A stretch of 64,000 bases of DNA, taken from NCBI RefSeq assembly GCF_900120195.1, contig NZ_LT635539.1:915257-979256 (forward strand), given 5' to 3'. Below are positions 28,701 to 37,652 of the stretch, one piece after another. Position 1 is the stretch's first letter. Each line of letters starts with the position of its first letter. The notes under the pieces were generated by a model that saw nothing but the letters and a program-made list of their open reading frames with translations, did not search any database and had not been told where the DNA came from. A program made the position numbers and the translations under genes. This stretch comes from Blautia sp. Marseille-P3087 (lineage in GTDB: Bacteria; Bacillota; Clostridia; Lachnospirales; Lachnospiraceae).

Positions 28701-30839
28701 CTGTCCTGTTTTTGTAGAAACAGAGTAAAGAATCGATGTGTTTGTATAATTTCCCATATCCGATCCATCATCCGAACCAAATACAAGATAATCGCCAGAT
28801 GCATAGGCCCCTGCCCAATAAAATCCGCCTTTATGGCTGTACTTCCATGTACAGTGCTTTATTTCATCTCCCCTGGACGGATCTTCATCTGTAACAGACA
28901 GTGCAAAATAGATTCCTGCTGTCGTTTCAGAATTCCAGGTACCTGTATAAATATAACCGTCTCTGTACGTGATAGGGCTAAGAGTCTGGCCGCCTACCGT
29001 TTCACTGATCCACAGAGATTTCAGCGTCGTTGCACTGACTGCCTGTATCTGGCCTCCTCCAACCTGTGCAAACAGCATGCCCTCTGCATAGGTAAGCGGA
29101 TTCAGGGCAAATACCATACTGCCTGCCAGTTCTTCACTTACTGCGACGATCTCACCGGTGTTTCTGTCCATTTTATAGATAAATTTGCCGGAAGCTGCAT
29201 AAAGATATCCGCCTAATACCAGTGGTGGTGTTACAGCTGCGTTCCAGTCACCGCCCATTTTTACAGCCCACTTCTGAACAGTTTCATCCACGTTCGACGG
29301 GGTTTCCGAAGAAATAACTCCATTGTTGGTGTCACTGTTTCTGTAATTGATCCAGTCATTGTCCTCTATATCCGGCTGTCTGGAATCACTCTCTTCAAGA
29401 TCTGCTGTTATCTCGCTCTGTTCGCCTGCCACAAAACTTCCCTGGCACGCTTTATATCCATAACATGACACAGTCCACTGATATGTTTTACCGAGCATCA
29501 GTCCATCATACAGAAGGCTGTTATCTGCCGATGCAGAAATACGCAGTCCCTTTTCATCGTACACACATACAACCGCATTTGCGGGACTGACTTTGAATTC
29601 TGTACTTGCTCCTGCCAGTTTGGACACAATCAGATGATACTCACTCTCAGTAGTATAGGTCTTTCCCTGATACTCCGGGTCATTATAGCCACCTTCTGCT
29701 GACATATGGAAGGTAATATCCGTATCACCCTCTTCATTCAGTGGAACCTGTATAGTATTTCGATTCTGCAGTGGAACTCCATTTACGGTCAGCCCATAAT
29801 ACGCATCAATTGAATACGGTTTTACATTTATCTGCACAGAATCTACATCTGCAGCTACAGATGCAGTATAAATTCTGTTTGCACTGTTAAATTTTTCTCT
29901 GATAATGTTTGTTGCAAGGTCACTGTCCGTCGGAAGATAACATCCGATGGACGACAGATCCAGCCTTCGAAGAACAATTATCTTATATGTCTGCTGGTGT
30001 TCTGCATTCCCTGCAGTAATCGTATAAACACCTCTGGATCCTCCGTTCGCGCCCTTCGCAAAAACACGCCCGCTCAGACGGTATCTCTTTCCTTCTGAAA
30101 ATGCCTTCCGATCCATGTTCAGAGTTTTCTGTGCACCCTCGACTGTCCAGCCGGACATTGTTACTTTTGCATCATCCGGAAGTGTATCCATCAGATCCGC
30201 AGATACGTAAAACGCTGTTGCCAGTGCATAGGAGCTGTATTCTACCGTATATACTTTGCCGCCAAATTCAGCATCCAGATCTTCACGTCTTTCCGGATTA
30301 ATTGTAACTGCATCCGGTGAGCCGCTGTAACTCGTATATACCGTCAGATTTTCAAGAAAATCGGCTGAATCATCTACTTCAGCTGCACTTTTGGAATCCT
30401 CCTCTGTTGTTTTGATATCCGCTGTCGCTTCCTGAGAAGGATTTTCTTTATTTTCGTCTGAAGATGTTTTTTCGTCATTCGTATCTTCCGGAGTTTCCGG
30501 TCCTTCATTTTGGCTGTTGTCTCCATCCGGAGTTTCGTCCGGCTCTTCCTCTGTATCTCCACTGATATCAATATCTTCTCCGGAATCCGTATTATCATCC
30601 GGAACTTCCGGCTCTTCATCAGGACTTTCCGGTTCTTCGCCCGGAATTTCTGATTCTCCACCCGGAGTTTCCGGCTCCTGTTCAGCTTCGCCGGAATTTT
30701 CTGCTGTTTCCGAAAGTTCAGACTGTTCCGTGATATTCTCAGTATTCGATTGTGAAAGTATGGCATCCTCTGCTCCGTAAACCGGAACACTTCCCAGTAA
30801 GAGAGCCAGAGACAAAAGTGCTGTCAGAATTTTTTTCAT
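25731..30839 (-). CDS. Giant surface protein with PQQ-type beta-propeller and cadherin-like domains
   Basis: 1702 residues. Signal peptide (…LGSVPVYGA), a ~140-residue acidic Pro/Glu/Ser linker, cadherin-like beta-sandwich domains (about 160-410), a short beta domain, then a PQQ-type beta-propeller (about 495-930; repeated A-x-xx-G-x-x-Y patterns such as GYLYAASGKFIYKMDRNTGEIVA, GRIYIGVCGQ), two further cadherin-like units, a Ser/Gly/Lys-rich spacer and a C-terminal membrane helix with RAQHYYRRRMAK inside. The protein is thus anchored by its own helix. It sits directly upstream of the ECF genes with ATGA overlap. By analogy with BtuG propellers, corrinoid binding is inferred. Confidence 0.85.
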   Translation of the reverse strand: MKKILTALLSLALLLGSVPVYGAEDAILSQSNTENITEQSELSETAENSGEAEQEPETPGGESEIPGEEPESPDEEPEVPDDNTDSGEDIDISGDTEEEPDETPDGDNSQNEGPETPEDTNDEKTSSDENKENPSQEATADIKTTEEDSKSAAEVDDSADFLENLTVYTSYSGSPDAVTINPERREDLDAEFGGKVYTVEYSSYALATAFYVSADLMDTLPDDAKVTMSGWTVEGAQKTLNMDRKAFSEGKRYRLSGRVFAKGANGGSRGVYTITAGNAEHQQTYKIIVLRRLDLSSIGCYLPTDSDLATNIIREKFNSANRIYTASVAADVDSVQINVKPYSIDAYYGLTVNGVPLQNRNTIQVPLNEEGDTDITFHMSAEGGYNDPEYQGKTYTTESEYHLIVSKLAGASTEFKVSPANAVVCVYDEKGLRISASADNSLLYDGLMLGKTYQWTVSCYGYKACQGSFVAGEQSEITADLEESDSRQPDIEDNDWINYRNSDTNNGVISSETPSNVDETVQKWAVKMGGDWNAAVTPPLVLGGYLYAASGKFIYKMDRNTGEIVAVSEELAGSMVFALNPLTYAEGMLFAQVGGGQIQAVSATTLKSLWISETVGGQTLSPITYRDGYIYTGTWNSETTAGIYFALSVTDEDPSRGDEIKHCTWKYSHKGGFYWAGAYASGDYLVFGSDDGSDMGNYTNTSILYSVSTKTGQLLDKLTGVNGDIRTTVSFDNGYVYFATKGGYLYKVKMNDDGTFGQVLSYNLGGMATATPLVYKGRIYIGVCGQGGQFNADGGHHFDVIAESDNELKLAYSVSVPGYPQAAPLLSTAYEKEDFNGDGKPDGRVYVYFTANAFPGGIYLLKDEPGQTKGAAEEIFTPDTDQQQYSISTLCADKDGTIYYKNDSNYMMAIETNVACLRSVEATSDHGKVTWDRSYRKDRSTYELSCEDGTKKVTLKFGIPQGAALTVNGKVCDGTFSASFQGEDVPVTAVVSKNGKSTKYVFTVTGDHSSALLANLTVSTSNAYTDGGSRIGLKPEFTSEQKEYMTETYTGNSTRMNIFALPEEDSASVTAEGIRGIKKITNFGKTSGSGKAHRIAVYFGDNESEALVKVTVQTRTGKTEVYQVLLRRADVYPPVLSGKKAVRYENNKIRVTFTSNEKGSYAYVSGKAGETPSFTGDFTETMAQGENTLDLTVPDKEEKVLYILAKDETGNIMEAPYAISIHVYAGINVAIKVTPSDAEIKVVNQDGQEVIPKNKKYPFIVGNTYQITISRDGHETLNETVVAEKTKTEYSYSLKSTMNSDTSLKNLYVSSSDTYGKGIQKLAPSFKKQETKYTAVYGAERKSLNIWAQTTNKKASIQVYALAGIRGSTVQKDETISQSTAAGGHAFWKIVFAGGEKEAKVRIQVTAEDGTKKNYYVTLKLTDITAPVLKKVSASRLSVDKASVVYKSSEKGYRYYQVVDAGKKIPKLNIKGKGTEIQAGTDTIMLKGLTDGEKDLVIVVKDSTGNVSDQLVIRIPDVKKKGQIPGNGEDNNKNNIAARPGSGGHKSEATTPGKGSDGNGSKENLKLVNGNGSGSDSTKDKNGNSSGESDGQKQSGKTKDTSKKTSKTEKSEKTKDKESKSGKKDTEDSEETDKNEKTETADGEAVETVSANTDENLAETVLTEAKTIPLHVWILILVAGLGTAYMIFWIRAQHYYRRRMAK

Positions 30840-32195
30840 TTACCATTCTCCCCAGGTTTCTCCGTTTTGCCCGGCTCCCACATCAGCTCCTGCATAGAGT
30901 GAGAATCTGAGTCTTACCACATCTCCGTCTGCCGGGAAATATGCGGACATTCCGTTGTTCATATATTCACCGTTTACAAAATAAAGCCACCCTGAATCCA
31001 TTGTGAAATCAAATTCGCCCAGCCAGTCATTATCATGCTCTGTCAGCTGACTGTTTACTTCAGTAAGATGTGCCAGCAGTTCCTCCGGGATCGCCGCCCC
31101 GGCTGTCAGTCCGCTTCTTCCGATTGACCTAAGATAAAATCCGGAATTGGCTTCACCAATATTTCTCCAGTCAAAACCATTTTCATCCAATACTCTCAAT
31201 AATACCGATGCCATGGATTCTCCCTGATAATATTCGACAGCTTCCGGTCCCAGAAGATTCCCAAGACCAACTGTTCCCGCTTCTATACTGAGCGAAATCG
31301 TTCCTTCCGGTTCCTGCTGCCCATCCTCGCCTTTGTAGATTGTGTATTCCGGAATTGTGGTGCTCCAGCCTTCACTGTCTGTAACCTTTATGCTGACTGT
31401 GTTTGCACCATCTTCCAGTTCGATACGATAAGAAACTATTCCCTGTGCATCTGTTCCGATGGAATACAGTTTCTCCCCGTTTCCATATACTTCAAGTGCT
31501 GACGAGGAAAGTACATTTCCATGATAATCAAAAGCCTGTACAAAAAATGTCCTGTACGATGCATTGACGGTTTCTCCGTTTTCAAGATCGGTCGCCACAG
31601 ATGGATATTTATTTTCTTCCGGCGCAGGTTCCGGATCATCATCCTCTGATGGAACTTCAGTGTTTTCCTGATTTCGGTCATCATTCTGCTCCGGCTGTGT
31701 TTCATCGCCATTTTCACCGTCATCGTTATTTCCATCATCATAGTGAACTTCATTCGGAAGGACTTCTTCTTCATCAGTTTCCTGATTATCTTCTGCCTGA
31801 GCAGAAGTTTCCTCTGGTTCACCTGCTGTATTGTCTACAGTCTGCCCGGAATTATCTGAATTTTCGGAGATCTGCTGTTCCGGCTCCTGCTCCTGTTCCT
31901 CTTCTGTTTCCGGCTCCTCCGGGTCTTCCAGTGTCTGCGCCTGTACTTCTGTACTCTCTGCTCCATTCTGATTATCTGTGTCCGCCCCTGCATATGTAAA
32001 GCCTTTTCCCAAATATCCTTTAAAAGAACTGTCTGCGCTGATTCCCTGCACCGGATTGTCTGCTATTTCCGGCTGTTGTCTGCCAAGTCCCCAGACAATC
32101 GAGGCCCCAAATAAAAGCAAACCTGCTATCAGGAGTACAGCTGCCAGCAAATCTTTCTTTCTGTTTTTTTTATTTTGTTTATTACGATTTTTCAT
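30840..32195 (-). CDS. Membrane-anchored DUF4430 (transcobalamin-type) surface protein
   Basis: 451 residues. Very basic N-terminus, one membrane helix (about 16-36) that may be an uncleaved anchor, a ~150-residue Glu/Asp-rich stalk, an Ig-like segment (about 200-290) and a C-terminal DUF4430 domain (about 295-445) with SGWLYFVNGEYMNNG and FPADGDVVRLRFSLYAG. That W/Y-x-VNG and DGD pattern is the DUF4430 hallmark, a family (PF14478) also found in human intrinsic factor and transcobalamin. It abuts the propeller gene with no spacing, so both are from one message. Likely presents or relays corrinoid near the membrane (inferred). Confidence 0.86.
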   Translation of the reverse strand: MKNRNKQNKKNRKKDLLAAVLLIAGLLLFGASIVWGLGRQQPEIADNPVQGISADSSFKGYLGKGFTYAGADTDNQNGAESTEVQAQTLEDPEEPETEEEQEQEPEQQISENSDNSGQTVDNTAGEPEETSAQAEDNQETDEEEVLPNEVHYDDGNNDDGENGDETQPEQNDDRNQENTEVPSEDDDPEPAPEENKYPSVATDLENGETVNASYRTFFVQAFDYHGNVLSSSALEVYGNGEKLYSIGTDAQGIVSYRIELEDGANTVSIKVTDSEGWSTTIPEYTIYKGEDGQQEPEGTISLSIEAGTVGLGNLLGPEAVEYYQGESMASVLLRVLDENGFDWRNIGEANSGFYLRSIGRSGLTAGAAIPEELLAHLTEVNSQLTEHDNDWLGEFDFTMDSGWLYFVNGEYMNNGMSAYFPADGDVVRLRFSLYAGADVGAGQNGETWGEW

Positions 32196-32231
32196 CTGAC
32201 ATCTGCCTCCTCTCTGAATAATTTTTTTCTT

Positions 32232-34547
32232 TTACAGCAATCTTTCTATATATTTTATGATCCACAGATCATACCATCTGGTTTTTATCTTTAATTCTGT
32301 CTTTATTTTTTTCACACATTGTTCTGCGGTTTTTCTTTCTTCATCTGAGATGTTATGCGGACTGAATGCAGCTTTCTCACCAATCTGCCATGTATTCTCA
32401 TAAGCTTCTGTCAGTTCATCCGTGTATGTTCCATGTGCATAAAGCTTTGCCGCATATCCGGTCATGGCTCTGACCGCAGCTCGGTTATCAGCAGCTGCAA
32501 ATGCTTTTTTTCGTTTTGCCTCTGCAATGATCCGCTGACCACTGATTGCCAGGAAAAACATCATGCAGAAAATATCAAACACAAACAGTAAAAGAAGTAA
32601 AAATCTCGCCAGACCCATGATTGCAAGTTTCAGATTCCAATGTGTCTGAATCTCCTGCGAATTATCTGTCTTTGTTTCTGTTTCCGGCAGAGATGCCGCC
32701 TTGCTTCCCTCTGCCTCAAGTCCGACGGTAAGATCCGGTTCTTCCATAACTCCATAATATTCCGGAGTCATTTCCACCGGCACCCATCCGAGACCATCTA
32801 TGTAGATTTCCGTCCATGCGTGACCGTTTTTACCCGAAATCTGAATGCCGGCACCTTTGTTTTTGTCTTTTATATCATCTGGTGTTACCAGATACCCTTC
32901 TACATAACGTGATGGTATTCCATAATAGCGGAACATCAGTGCTGCCGCTGTAGCATAATGAACACTGTGCCCGATTTTGGATTTTGTCAGGAAATTTTTC
33001 GTAAAATCTCCGGCTCCGTTATACACATCTGTCGCTGTACTGTATGTCATATTTTTTTCGAGATATGCGCGGATTCTTGAGATAGCAGTGTAATAATCTG
33101 TATGTCCCTGCTCTCTGTTTCCGGCATTTCCCAGCTCCTGTGTAAACAGGGCTTCCAAAACCGCCGGAAGTGCCGTATCTTCTTCATAGACAAATGCATT
33201 GTAATAGCTTTCGTCTTCTCTCAGATTGCGTGCATCACCTTTTGATAAAACCTGATATCCCTCTGCTCCCAATGTGGTGAAATCTTTCACGAGATTCCCC
33301 ATAGACTTCAGCGTATAATCACGTTTTCCAAACAATCCGCCTGACCTTAGGGTACTGTCTGTCAGAGATGTTTCTCCGGTATATCCTTCCGGAAGTTCTG
33401 ACATCTCGTAAGGTGTATAAAGATATCGGCTGTCCGCATTCTGATTCTGTATCCGGATACTGCCACTTTCCTTTGAAAGCGAGTCGTCTTCTACCACATT
33501 TCTTATTCCTGCAATCTGCATCTGTCCATAGAATCCATCCTGATGCAGCCAGTAAAACAGATCCCGGACTTTCCATGCGTCTGCAGTCGAAATTGATTTC
33601 CATTCATCCCCGTCATACACACTGCCTACAAATCCTCTGAGATAAAGCGAATCCGGCTGATCCATCTGTACTGTCAGCGCTGTATCATCAGATGCTGTCC
33701 AGGCACCGGCTGATTTCAGTCTGCCGTTCGGAAGACTGTTCACTTTTCCTGTCTTGAAGCGGAAGCGGTCTGTCTGATCCAGAAATTCCGTTCTGGCATT
33801 GGCAACAAGTTCGGAGCTCTGATACTGCTCCTGTGGCACGATCATCCGAAAAACGCCGCCACTCACTGCCACTGTCAGGCATACCAGAATTGCTCCTGCC
33901 AGAAATACCGCAGTATTTTCGACAAAATTCTGTCCTGTATTTCTTTCAGAATGCATCCTGTTTACAAGCAGAAATGAAGCCAGATAGAAGACAGCCAGTT
34001 TTACCCGACCTGGTTGAATATTCAGCATAAAAATCAACACCGGAAAGCCCATACTCCACAGAATCGTAATAAAACGCAGCCTCAGTCTGAGTACTGCAAA
34101 AGCCACCAGTCCGGTCACCAGCGCCAGCAGCATCCAGAATATAAACTGGTCATTTGCCATATTTTCTTCTGACACGGTATACTGAGTCAGGTAAATTCCT
34201 GCTTTGCTTCCCAGTACTTCTACCGTCTGATTCCACAATCCGGTCATTCCATTCTGAACATGAGTATGTAAAACCATAAACAATGCTGCTGCACATACAA
34301 AACACGCCACACCGACCGGTACTCCGAAGCGCTGCCATCTTTCAAGCAGAAGCCAGAGCAGAATGCTTCCTCCTGTCAAAGCGACAAACATGACAGGCGC
34401 ATGGCCTTTCGTCAGTATATGAATCATTTCTTCTGTACCCACTCCAAATACCAGAGTCAACAGAACTGCTTCCAGAAGGATTCCCGGAAACAGTTTTTTA
34501 TTAAATTTATTTATTTTTTGCTGTTCCTGTGAAATCCATAACTCCAT
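32232..34547 (-). CDS. TgpA-like membrane transglutaminase-fold protein, nucleophile Cys replaced by Ser
   Basis: 771 residues. Six to seven N-terminal helices (about 20-225), an extracytoplasmic transglutaminase-like domain (about 290-610) and a further helix near 640-665 with a cytoplasmic tail (DUF4129-like). The core reads GHSVHYATAAALMFRYYGIPSRYVEGY; relatives have Cys where Ser528 (codon 32964-32966, AGT) stands. The His region HAWTEIYIDGLGWVPVEMTP is intact. Hence either an inactive binding domain or a serine variant. It overlaps the DUF58 gene by 41 bp, with GAGGAAT as ribosome site. TgpA/DUF58/MoxR trios usually act together on envelope or exported proteins; the target is unknown. 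Confidence 0.88.
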   Translation of the reverse strand: MELWISQEQQKINKFNKKLFPGILLEAVLLTLVFGVGTEEMIHILTKGHAPVMFVALTGGSILLWLLLERWQRFGVPVGVACFVCAAALFMVLHTHVQNGMTGLWNQTVEVLGSKAGIYLTQYTVSEENMANDQFIFWMLLALVTGLVAFAVLRLRLRFITILWSMGFPVLIFMLNIQPGRVKLAVFYLASFLLVNRMHSERNTGQNFVENTAVFLAGAILVCLTVAVSGGVFRMIVPQEQYQSSELVANARTEFLDQTDRFRFKTGKVNSLPNGRLKSAGAWTASDDTALTVQMDQPDSLYLRGFVGSVYDGDEWKSISTADAWKVRDLFYWLHQDGFYGQMQIAGIRNVVEDDSLSKESGSIRIQNQNADSRYLYTPYEMSELPEGYTGETSLTDSTLRSGGLFGKRDYTLKSMGNLVKDFTTLGAEGYQVLSKGDARNLREDESYYNAFVYEEDTALPAVLEALFTQELGNAGNREQGHTDYYTAISRIRAYLEKNMTYSTATDVYNGAGDFTKNFLTKSKIGHSVHYATAAALMFRYYGIPSRYVEGYLVTPDDIKDKNKGAGIQISGKNGHAWTEIYIDGLGWVPVEMTPEYYGVMEEPDLTVGLEAEGSKAASLPETETKTDNSQEIQTHWNLKLAIMGLARFLLLLLFVFDIFCMMFFLAISGQRIIAEAKRKKAFAAADNRAAVRAMTGYAAKLYAHGTYTDELTEAYENTWQIGEKAAFSPHNISDEERKTAEQCVKKIKTELKIKTRWYDLWIIKYIERLL

Positions 34548-35688
34548 TCATATTCCTCATTCCCAGTTCCTGATGATAATTTTCTTTTGTATAAATGATC
34601 TCATCTGTATTCCGGTCCGGATTCTGTCCACAGCGCAGTACCGTGACCAGTCCTTTCTGTTTCAGATATTGGACTTCATGGTCTTCCGCTTCCCCCGTAA
34701 TGTAGATATAATTCGCAAAATTTTTTATTCCGGGATTCTTCATATATTCCCTGACTGTCTGCGCTTCTTTATTTCCGCCGCCATATCTCAGAAATAAGTA
34801 CATAATATTTTCATATGCCTGCGCAGAATGAACCTTCTCTATATGCAGGCATCCATTTCTTCCGTCATATACCGCTGCCTGACATGGGATTTTTCTCTCC
34901 ATGAAGCTCAGAAGCAGTGCTGAAAAAATTTCCATAACGGCTTCTGCTTTCTGCGGATTGCTTTCCTTCTGAAACGGTTCCGCAAGAATCAGCACTGCAT
35001 CATCTACCGGAAAACTTTTTTCGCGGATCACTGTGCTGTCTAATTTGCCACTCAGTTTCCAGTGTATCTGTCTGACGCTGTCGCCCGGTCGGTATTCACG
35101 AATATCAAAAGTCTCACCCGGATCATCACCCGGGCGAAATGTCGAATAGCGGAAGCTTTCCATATCAAAGCCTTCCCGGGTCAGAACTGACAGATCCAGT
35201 GTCTGTCTTTCCGGCATTACTACAATATCTGCATGTGCATTTCCTTTTCGTTTCTTATGAAAAATCTGAAGGAAATCTCCACTTTCCCATTTTTCGAAAG
35301 AAAATCTCAGACATCCGCACCACTGACTGCTTCCTTCAAAAGTACATTTGATTTCATTTCTGCCCATCAGCGAAAACGGCAGCAGTATGTTTTTTTCTTC
35401 TCCGGTAAAGGTATTGTTACATGTTACTTCACCTTTCCCGTAAAAAACCGGCCACAGGGACTGGTTTTCCAGCTCCAGTTTTCCCTGAAAAATGCTGTCC
35501 TTTTCTGTCACACGAGGAAGTTTCAGTGTACTCTTTATATGTCTGCCCGACAGCTGACAATAAACTCCTGACATGACAAGCACCACACCGGATACCGCCA
35601 GTATGCATACATACAGATATTCTCCCGTATAAAGAGCAGCCAGTGCCATACATATAAACCAAATTACAATAAGAATCCTTTTTTTCAT
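34507..35688 (-). CDS. DUF58 domain protein (vWA-like), MoxR partner
   Basis: 393 residues. Two short N-terminal helices (about 5-45), a beta-rich region, and the DUF58 signature REYRPGDSVRQIHWKLSGK near residue 195-215 followed by a vWA-like segment. DUF58 proteins are found beside MoxR ATPases and transglutaminase-like membrane proteins, exactly the order here. It starts 1 bp after the MoxR stop. Role in this operon is probably assembly or maturation of the exported binders (inferred from position only). Confidence 0.92.
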   Translation of the reverse strand: MKKRILIVIWFICMALAALYTGEYLYVCILAVSGVVLVMSGVYCQLSGRHIKSTLKLPRVTEKDSIFQGKLELENQSLWPVFYGKGEVTCNNTFTGEEKNILLPFSLMGRNEIKCTFEGSSQWCGCLRFSFEKWESGDFLQIFHKKRKGNAHADIVVMPERQTLDLSVLTREGFDMESFRYSTFRPGDDPGETFDIREYRPGDSVRQIHWKLSGKLDSTVIREKSFPVDDAVLILAEPFQKESNPQKAEAVMEIFSALLLSFMERKIPCQAAVYDGRNGCLHIEKVHSAQAYENIMYLFLRYGGGNKEAQTVREYMKNPGIKNFANYIYITGEAEDHEVQYLKQKGLVTVLRCGQNPDRNTDEIIYTKENYHQELGMRNMNGVMDFTGTAKNK

Positions 35689-36624
35689 TTATCCCTCTAC
35701 TTTTGGTGACGGTACTGTCTCAAGGATCTCACCCAAAATCTGTCTTGCTGTTTTTTCTTCATATCTTGCACGTGATTCAAGAACCATTCTGTGTCCTGCC
35801 ACATCTTCAAAAACATTTACCACATCTTCCGGCACCATGTAATCACGTCCTGCCAGATATGCGGCAGCCTTTGCCATACGGCACAGCGCAAGCGTTCCAC
35901 GCGGACTTAAACCCAGCATAATCAGTTCATGTTTTCTTGTTGCTTCTGCAAGATCCGCTATATAGGATAAAACTTCATCAGATACATATACTTTTCTGAC
36001 CTGTGCCTGCAATTCAAGAATTTCCTCACTGTTCAGCACTGCTTTTGCATTCTGAAGTGGATTGACCTCCTGACGGTCACGAAGAATGTCTACCAAACTG
36101 CCATGGTCCGGATATCCCATTGTCGTACTGATCATAAAACGGTCAAGCTGTGATTCCGGAAGCATCTGTGTACCGGAAGACCCAACCGGGTTCTCTGTCG
36201 CAATTACAACAAACGGCTTCGGTACCGGATGACTCTCTCCGTCTACAGTTACCATTCCCTCTTCCATGACCTCAAGAAGCGCAGACTGCGTTTTGCTTGA
36301 AGTACGGTTGATCTCATCTGCCAGAAGCAGATTGCACATCACAGAACCCGGACGATAAATAAAACTATTGCTTTCTTTATCATACATCGTAAATCCTGTT
36401 ACATCTGACGGTACAACATCCGGTGTAAACTGTATTCTCTGAAATTCCATTCCCATCAGTCGGCTGAGCGCCAGTGCTGTCGTTGTCTTTCCCACTCCCG
36501 GGACATCCTCCAGAAGTACATGCCCTTCTGCCAGAACCGCCATAATGATCTTGTCTGTGATCTCACTTTTTCCTTTTATGATCTTTGCCAGTTCTGTTCT
36601 GAGTTCTCTGATCTTATCTGCCAC
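35689..36624 (-). CDS. MoxR-family AAA+ ATPase
   Basis: 311 residues. Walker A EDVPGVGKTT near residue 38-47, Walker B LLLADEINRTSSKTQSALLE near 105, sensor 1 VIATENPVG near 150 and arginine-finger region, all typical of MoxR. Cytoplasmic chaperone-like ATPase that works with vWA/DUF58 proteins. 35 bp after the alpha-barrel lipoprotein gene and immediately before DUF58. Confidence 0.95.
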   Translation of the reverse strand: MADKIRELRTELAKIIKGKSEITDKIIMAVLAEGHVLLEDVPGVGKTTTALALSRLMGMEFQRIQFTPDVVPSDVTGFTMYDKESNSFIYRPGSVMCNLLLADEINRTSSKTQSALLEVMEEGMVTVDGESHPVPKPFVVIATENPVGSSGTQMLPESQLDRFMISTTMGYPDHGSLVDILRDRQEVNPLQNAKAVLNSEEILELQAQVRKVYVSDEVLSYIADLAEATRKHELIMLGLSPRGTLALCRMAKAAAYLAGRDYMVPEDVVNVFEDVAGHRMVLESRARYEEKTARQILGEILETVPSPKVEG

Positions 36625-36659
36625 AGTTTTTCCTCCTGATTTCTGCGCTTATTTGCTTT

Positions 36660-37652
36660 TTATCTGTGATCTGTCATATCGTAAAAAGTATTTTTTTCAT
36701 CCTGAAGTCTCTCATAGGAAACCAATGCACACAATGCCTGATCTGTTGCCATCGGATCACTTTCACCATCCTGTGTGTGCGAAAAACTGCCATCCTTCTG
36801 ATAATACTTCATCAGAATGTCATACAGTCCTTTTCCATCCTTCTGAAAACGTTCATCTTTATTACAGTCGATTCCCACCGTACTTAAAGCAATCATCGTC
36901 TGCGATACCGATTCGGAACTTTTTTCTCCATATACGGTATAACCACCATCTGCATCCTGCGCATCTGCCAGAAATTCAATTCCACGATCAATTGTCTGCT
37001 GTACATTTTCCTCACTGCTATATGCTTCCAGACACTGTAAAGTCATCGCTGTTATATCGATATCCGCTTCATCTGCATTATCATCCATGGAAAAACCTCC
37101 GTCTGTTTTTTCCTGTTTCAAAATGTAGTTCAGATATTTCTGCTGAAGTTCTCCGTCTGTTTCTTCGCTGTCCGCATTCAGCGCCAGTAATGCAAATACC
37201 GCACCGTTCAGTCCCTGCGCAGTCACTGTATCAAAATCATCCAGTTTTTCTTTCAGATCATATCCGCCAATATTCGAAGCATCTTCCCCGATTGCCGTCA
37301 GAGCAAGAATCACTCTGGAATACTCCGTGTATTTATTTTCACTTAAGATTCCATCCTGTTCTTTCAGATATTTTTCTACATTTGCTCTGTATTTTTCAAA
37401 GTAATTACTGTCTACATTTTCTTCCGAGCGTGCCAGGGCAATTACTGTCCACTCCCCGCCAAGAGAATCCACTGCCGGATCTGTCACCGTTTCTTGTTCA
37501 TAAGCGGCCGTTTTGTGAATTGCGTCTTTTAACTCAGGCGTCTTCGCACTGGTGCATCCCGTCATTGTAAGCACCAGTATCAATGCAAGTGCTGCCGGAA
37601 TACCGTTTCGTTTCACTTTTTTATAAAGATACTTTTTCTTTGTACAAATCAT
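36660..37652 (-). CDS. Lipoprotein with prenyltransferase/squalene-oxidase repeats (alpha/alpha barrel)
   Basis: 330 residues. Lipoprotein signal with lipobox MTGC near residue 33, then alpha-helical repeats with QW-like signatures: DGGFSMDD...DITAMTLQCLEAY, DADGGYTVYG...SQTMIALSTVG, DGESDPMATDQALCAL. Such repeats build an alpha/alpha barrel, the fold of the N-terminal domain of intrinsic factor and transcobalamin. Its start overlaps the stop of the DUF4430 lipoprotein (ATGA), so the two domain types of those vertebrate proteins are made side by side as two lipoproteins. A general prenyltransferase activity is unlikely given export. Corrinoid binding is inferred. Confidence 0.85.
   Translation of the reverse strand: MICTKKKYLYKKVKRNGIPAALALILVLTMTGCTSAKTPELKDAIHKTAAYEQETVTDPAVDSLGGEWTVIALARSEENVDSNYFEKYRANVEKYLKEQDGILSENKYTEYSRVILALTAIGEDASNIGGYDLKEKLDDFDTVTAQGLNGAVFALLALNADSEETDGELQQKYLNYILKQEKTDGGFSMDDNADEADIDITAMTLQCLEAYSSEENVQQTIDRGIEFLADAQDADGGYTVYGEKSSESVSQTMIALSTVGIDCNKDERFQKDGKGLYDILMKYYQKDGSFSHTQDGESDPMATDQALCALVSYERLQDEKNTFYDMTDHR

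Noticed and set aside
36545-37570. 341-codon open frame on the plus strand
   Set aside because: It is opposite MoxR and the alpha-barrel lipoprotein genes, has biased His/Pro/Ser composition and no ribosome site; it is a shadow frame.
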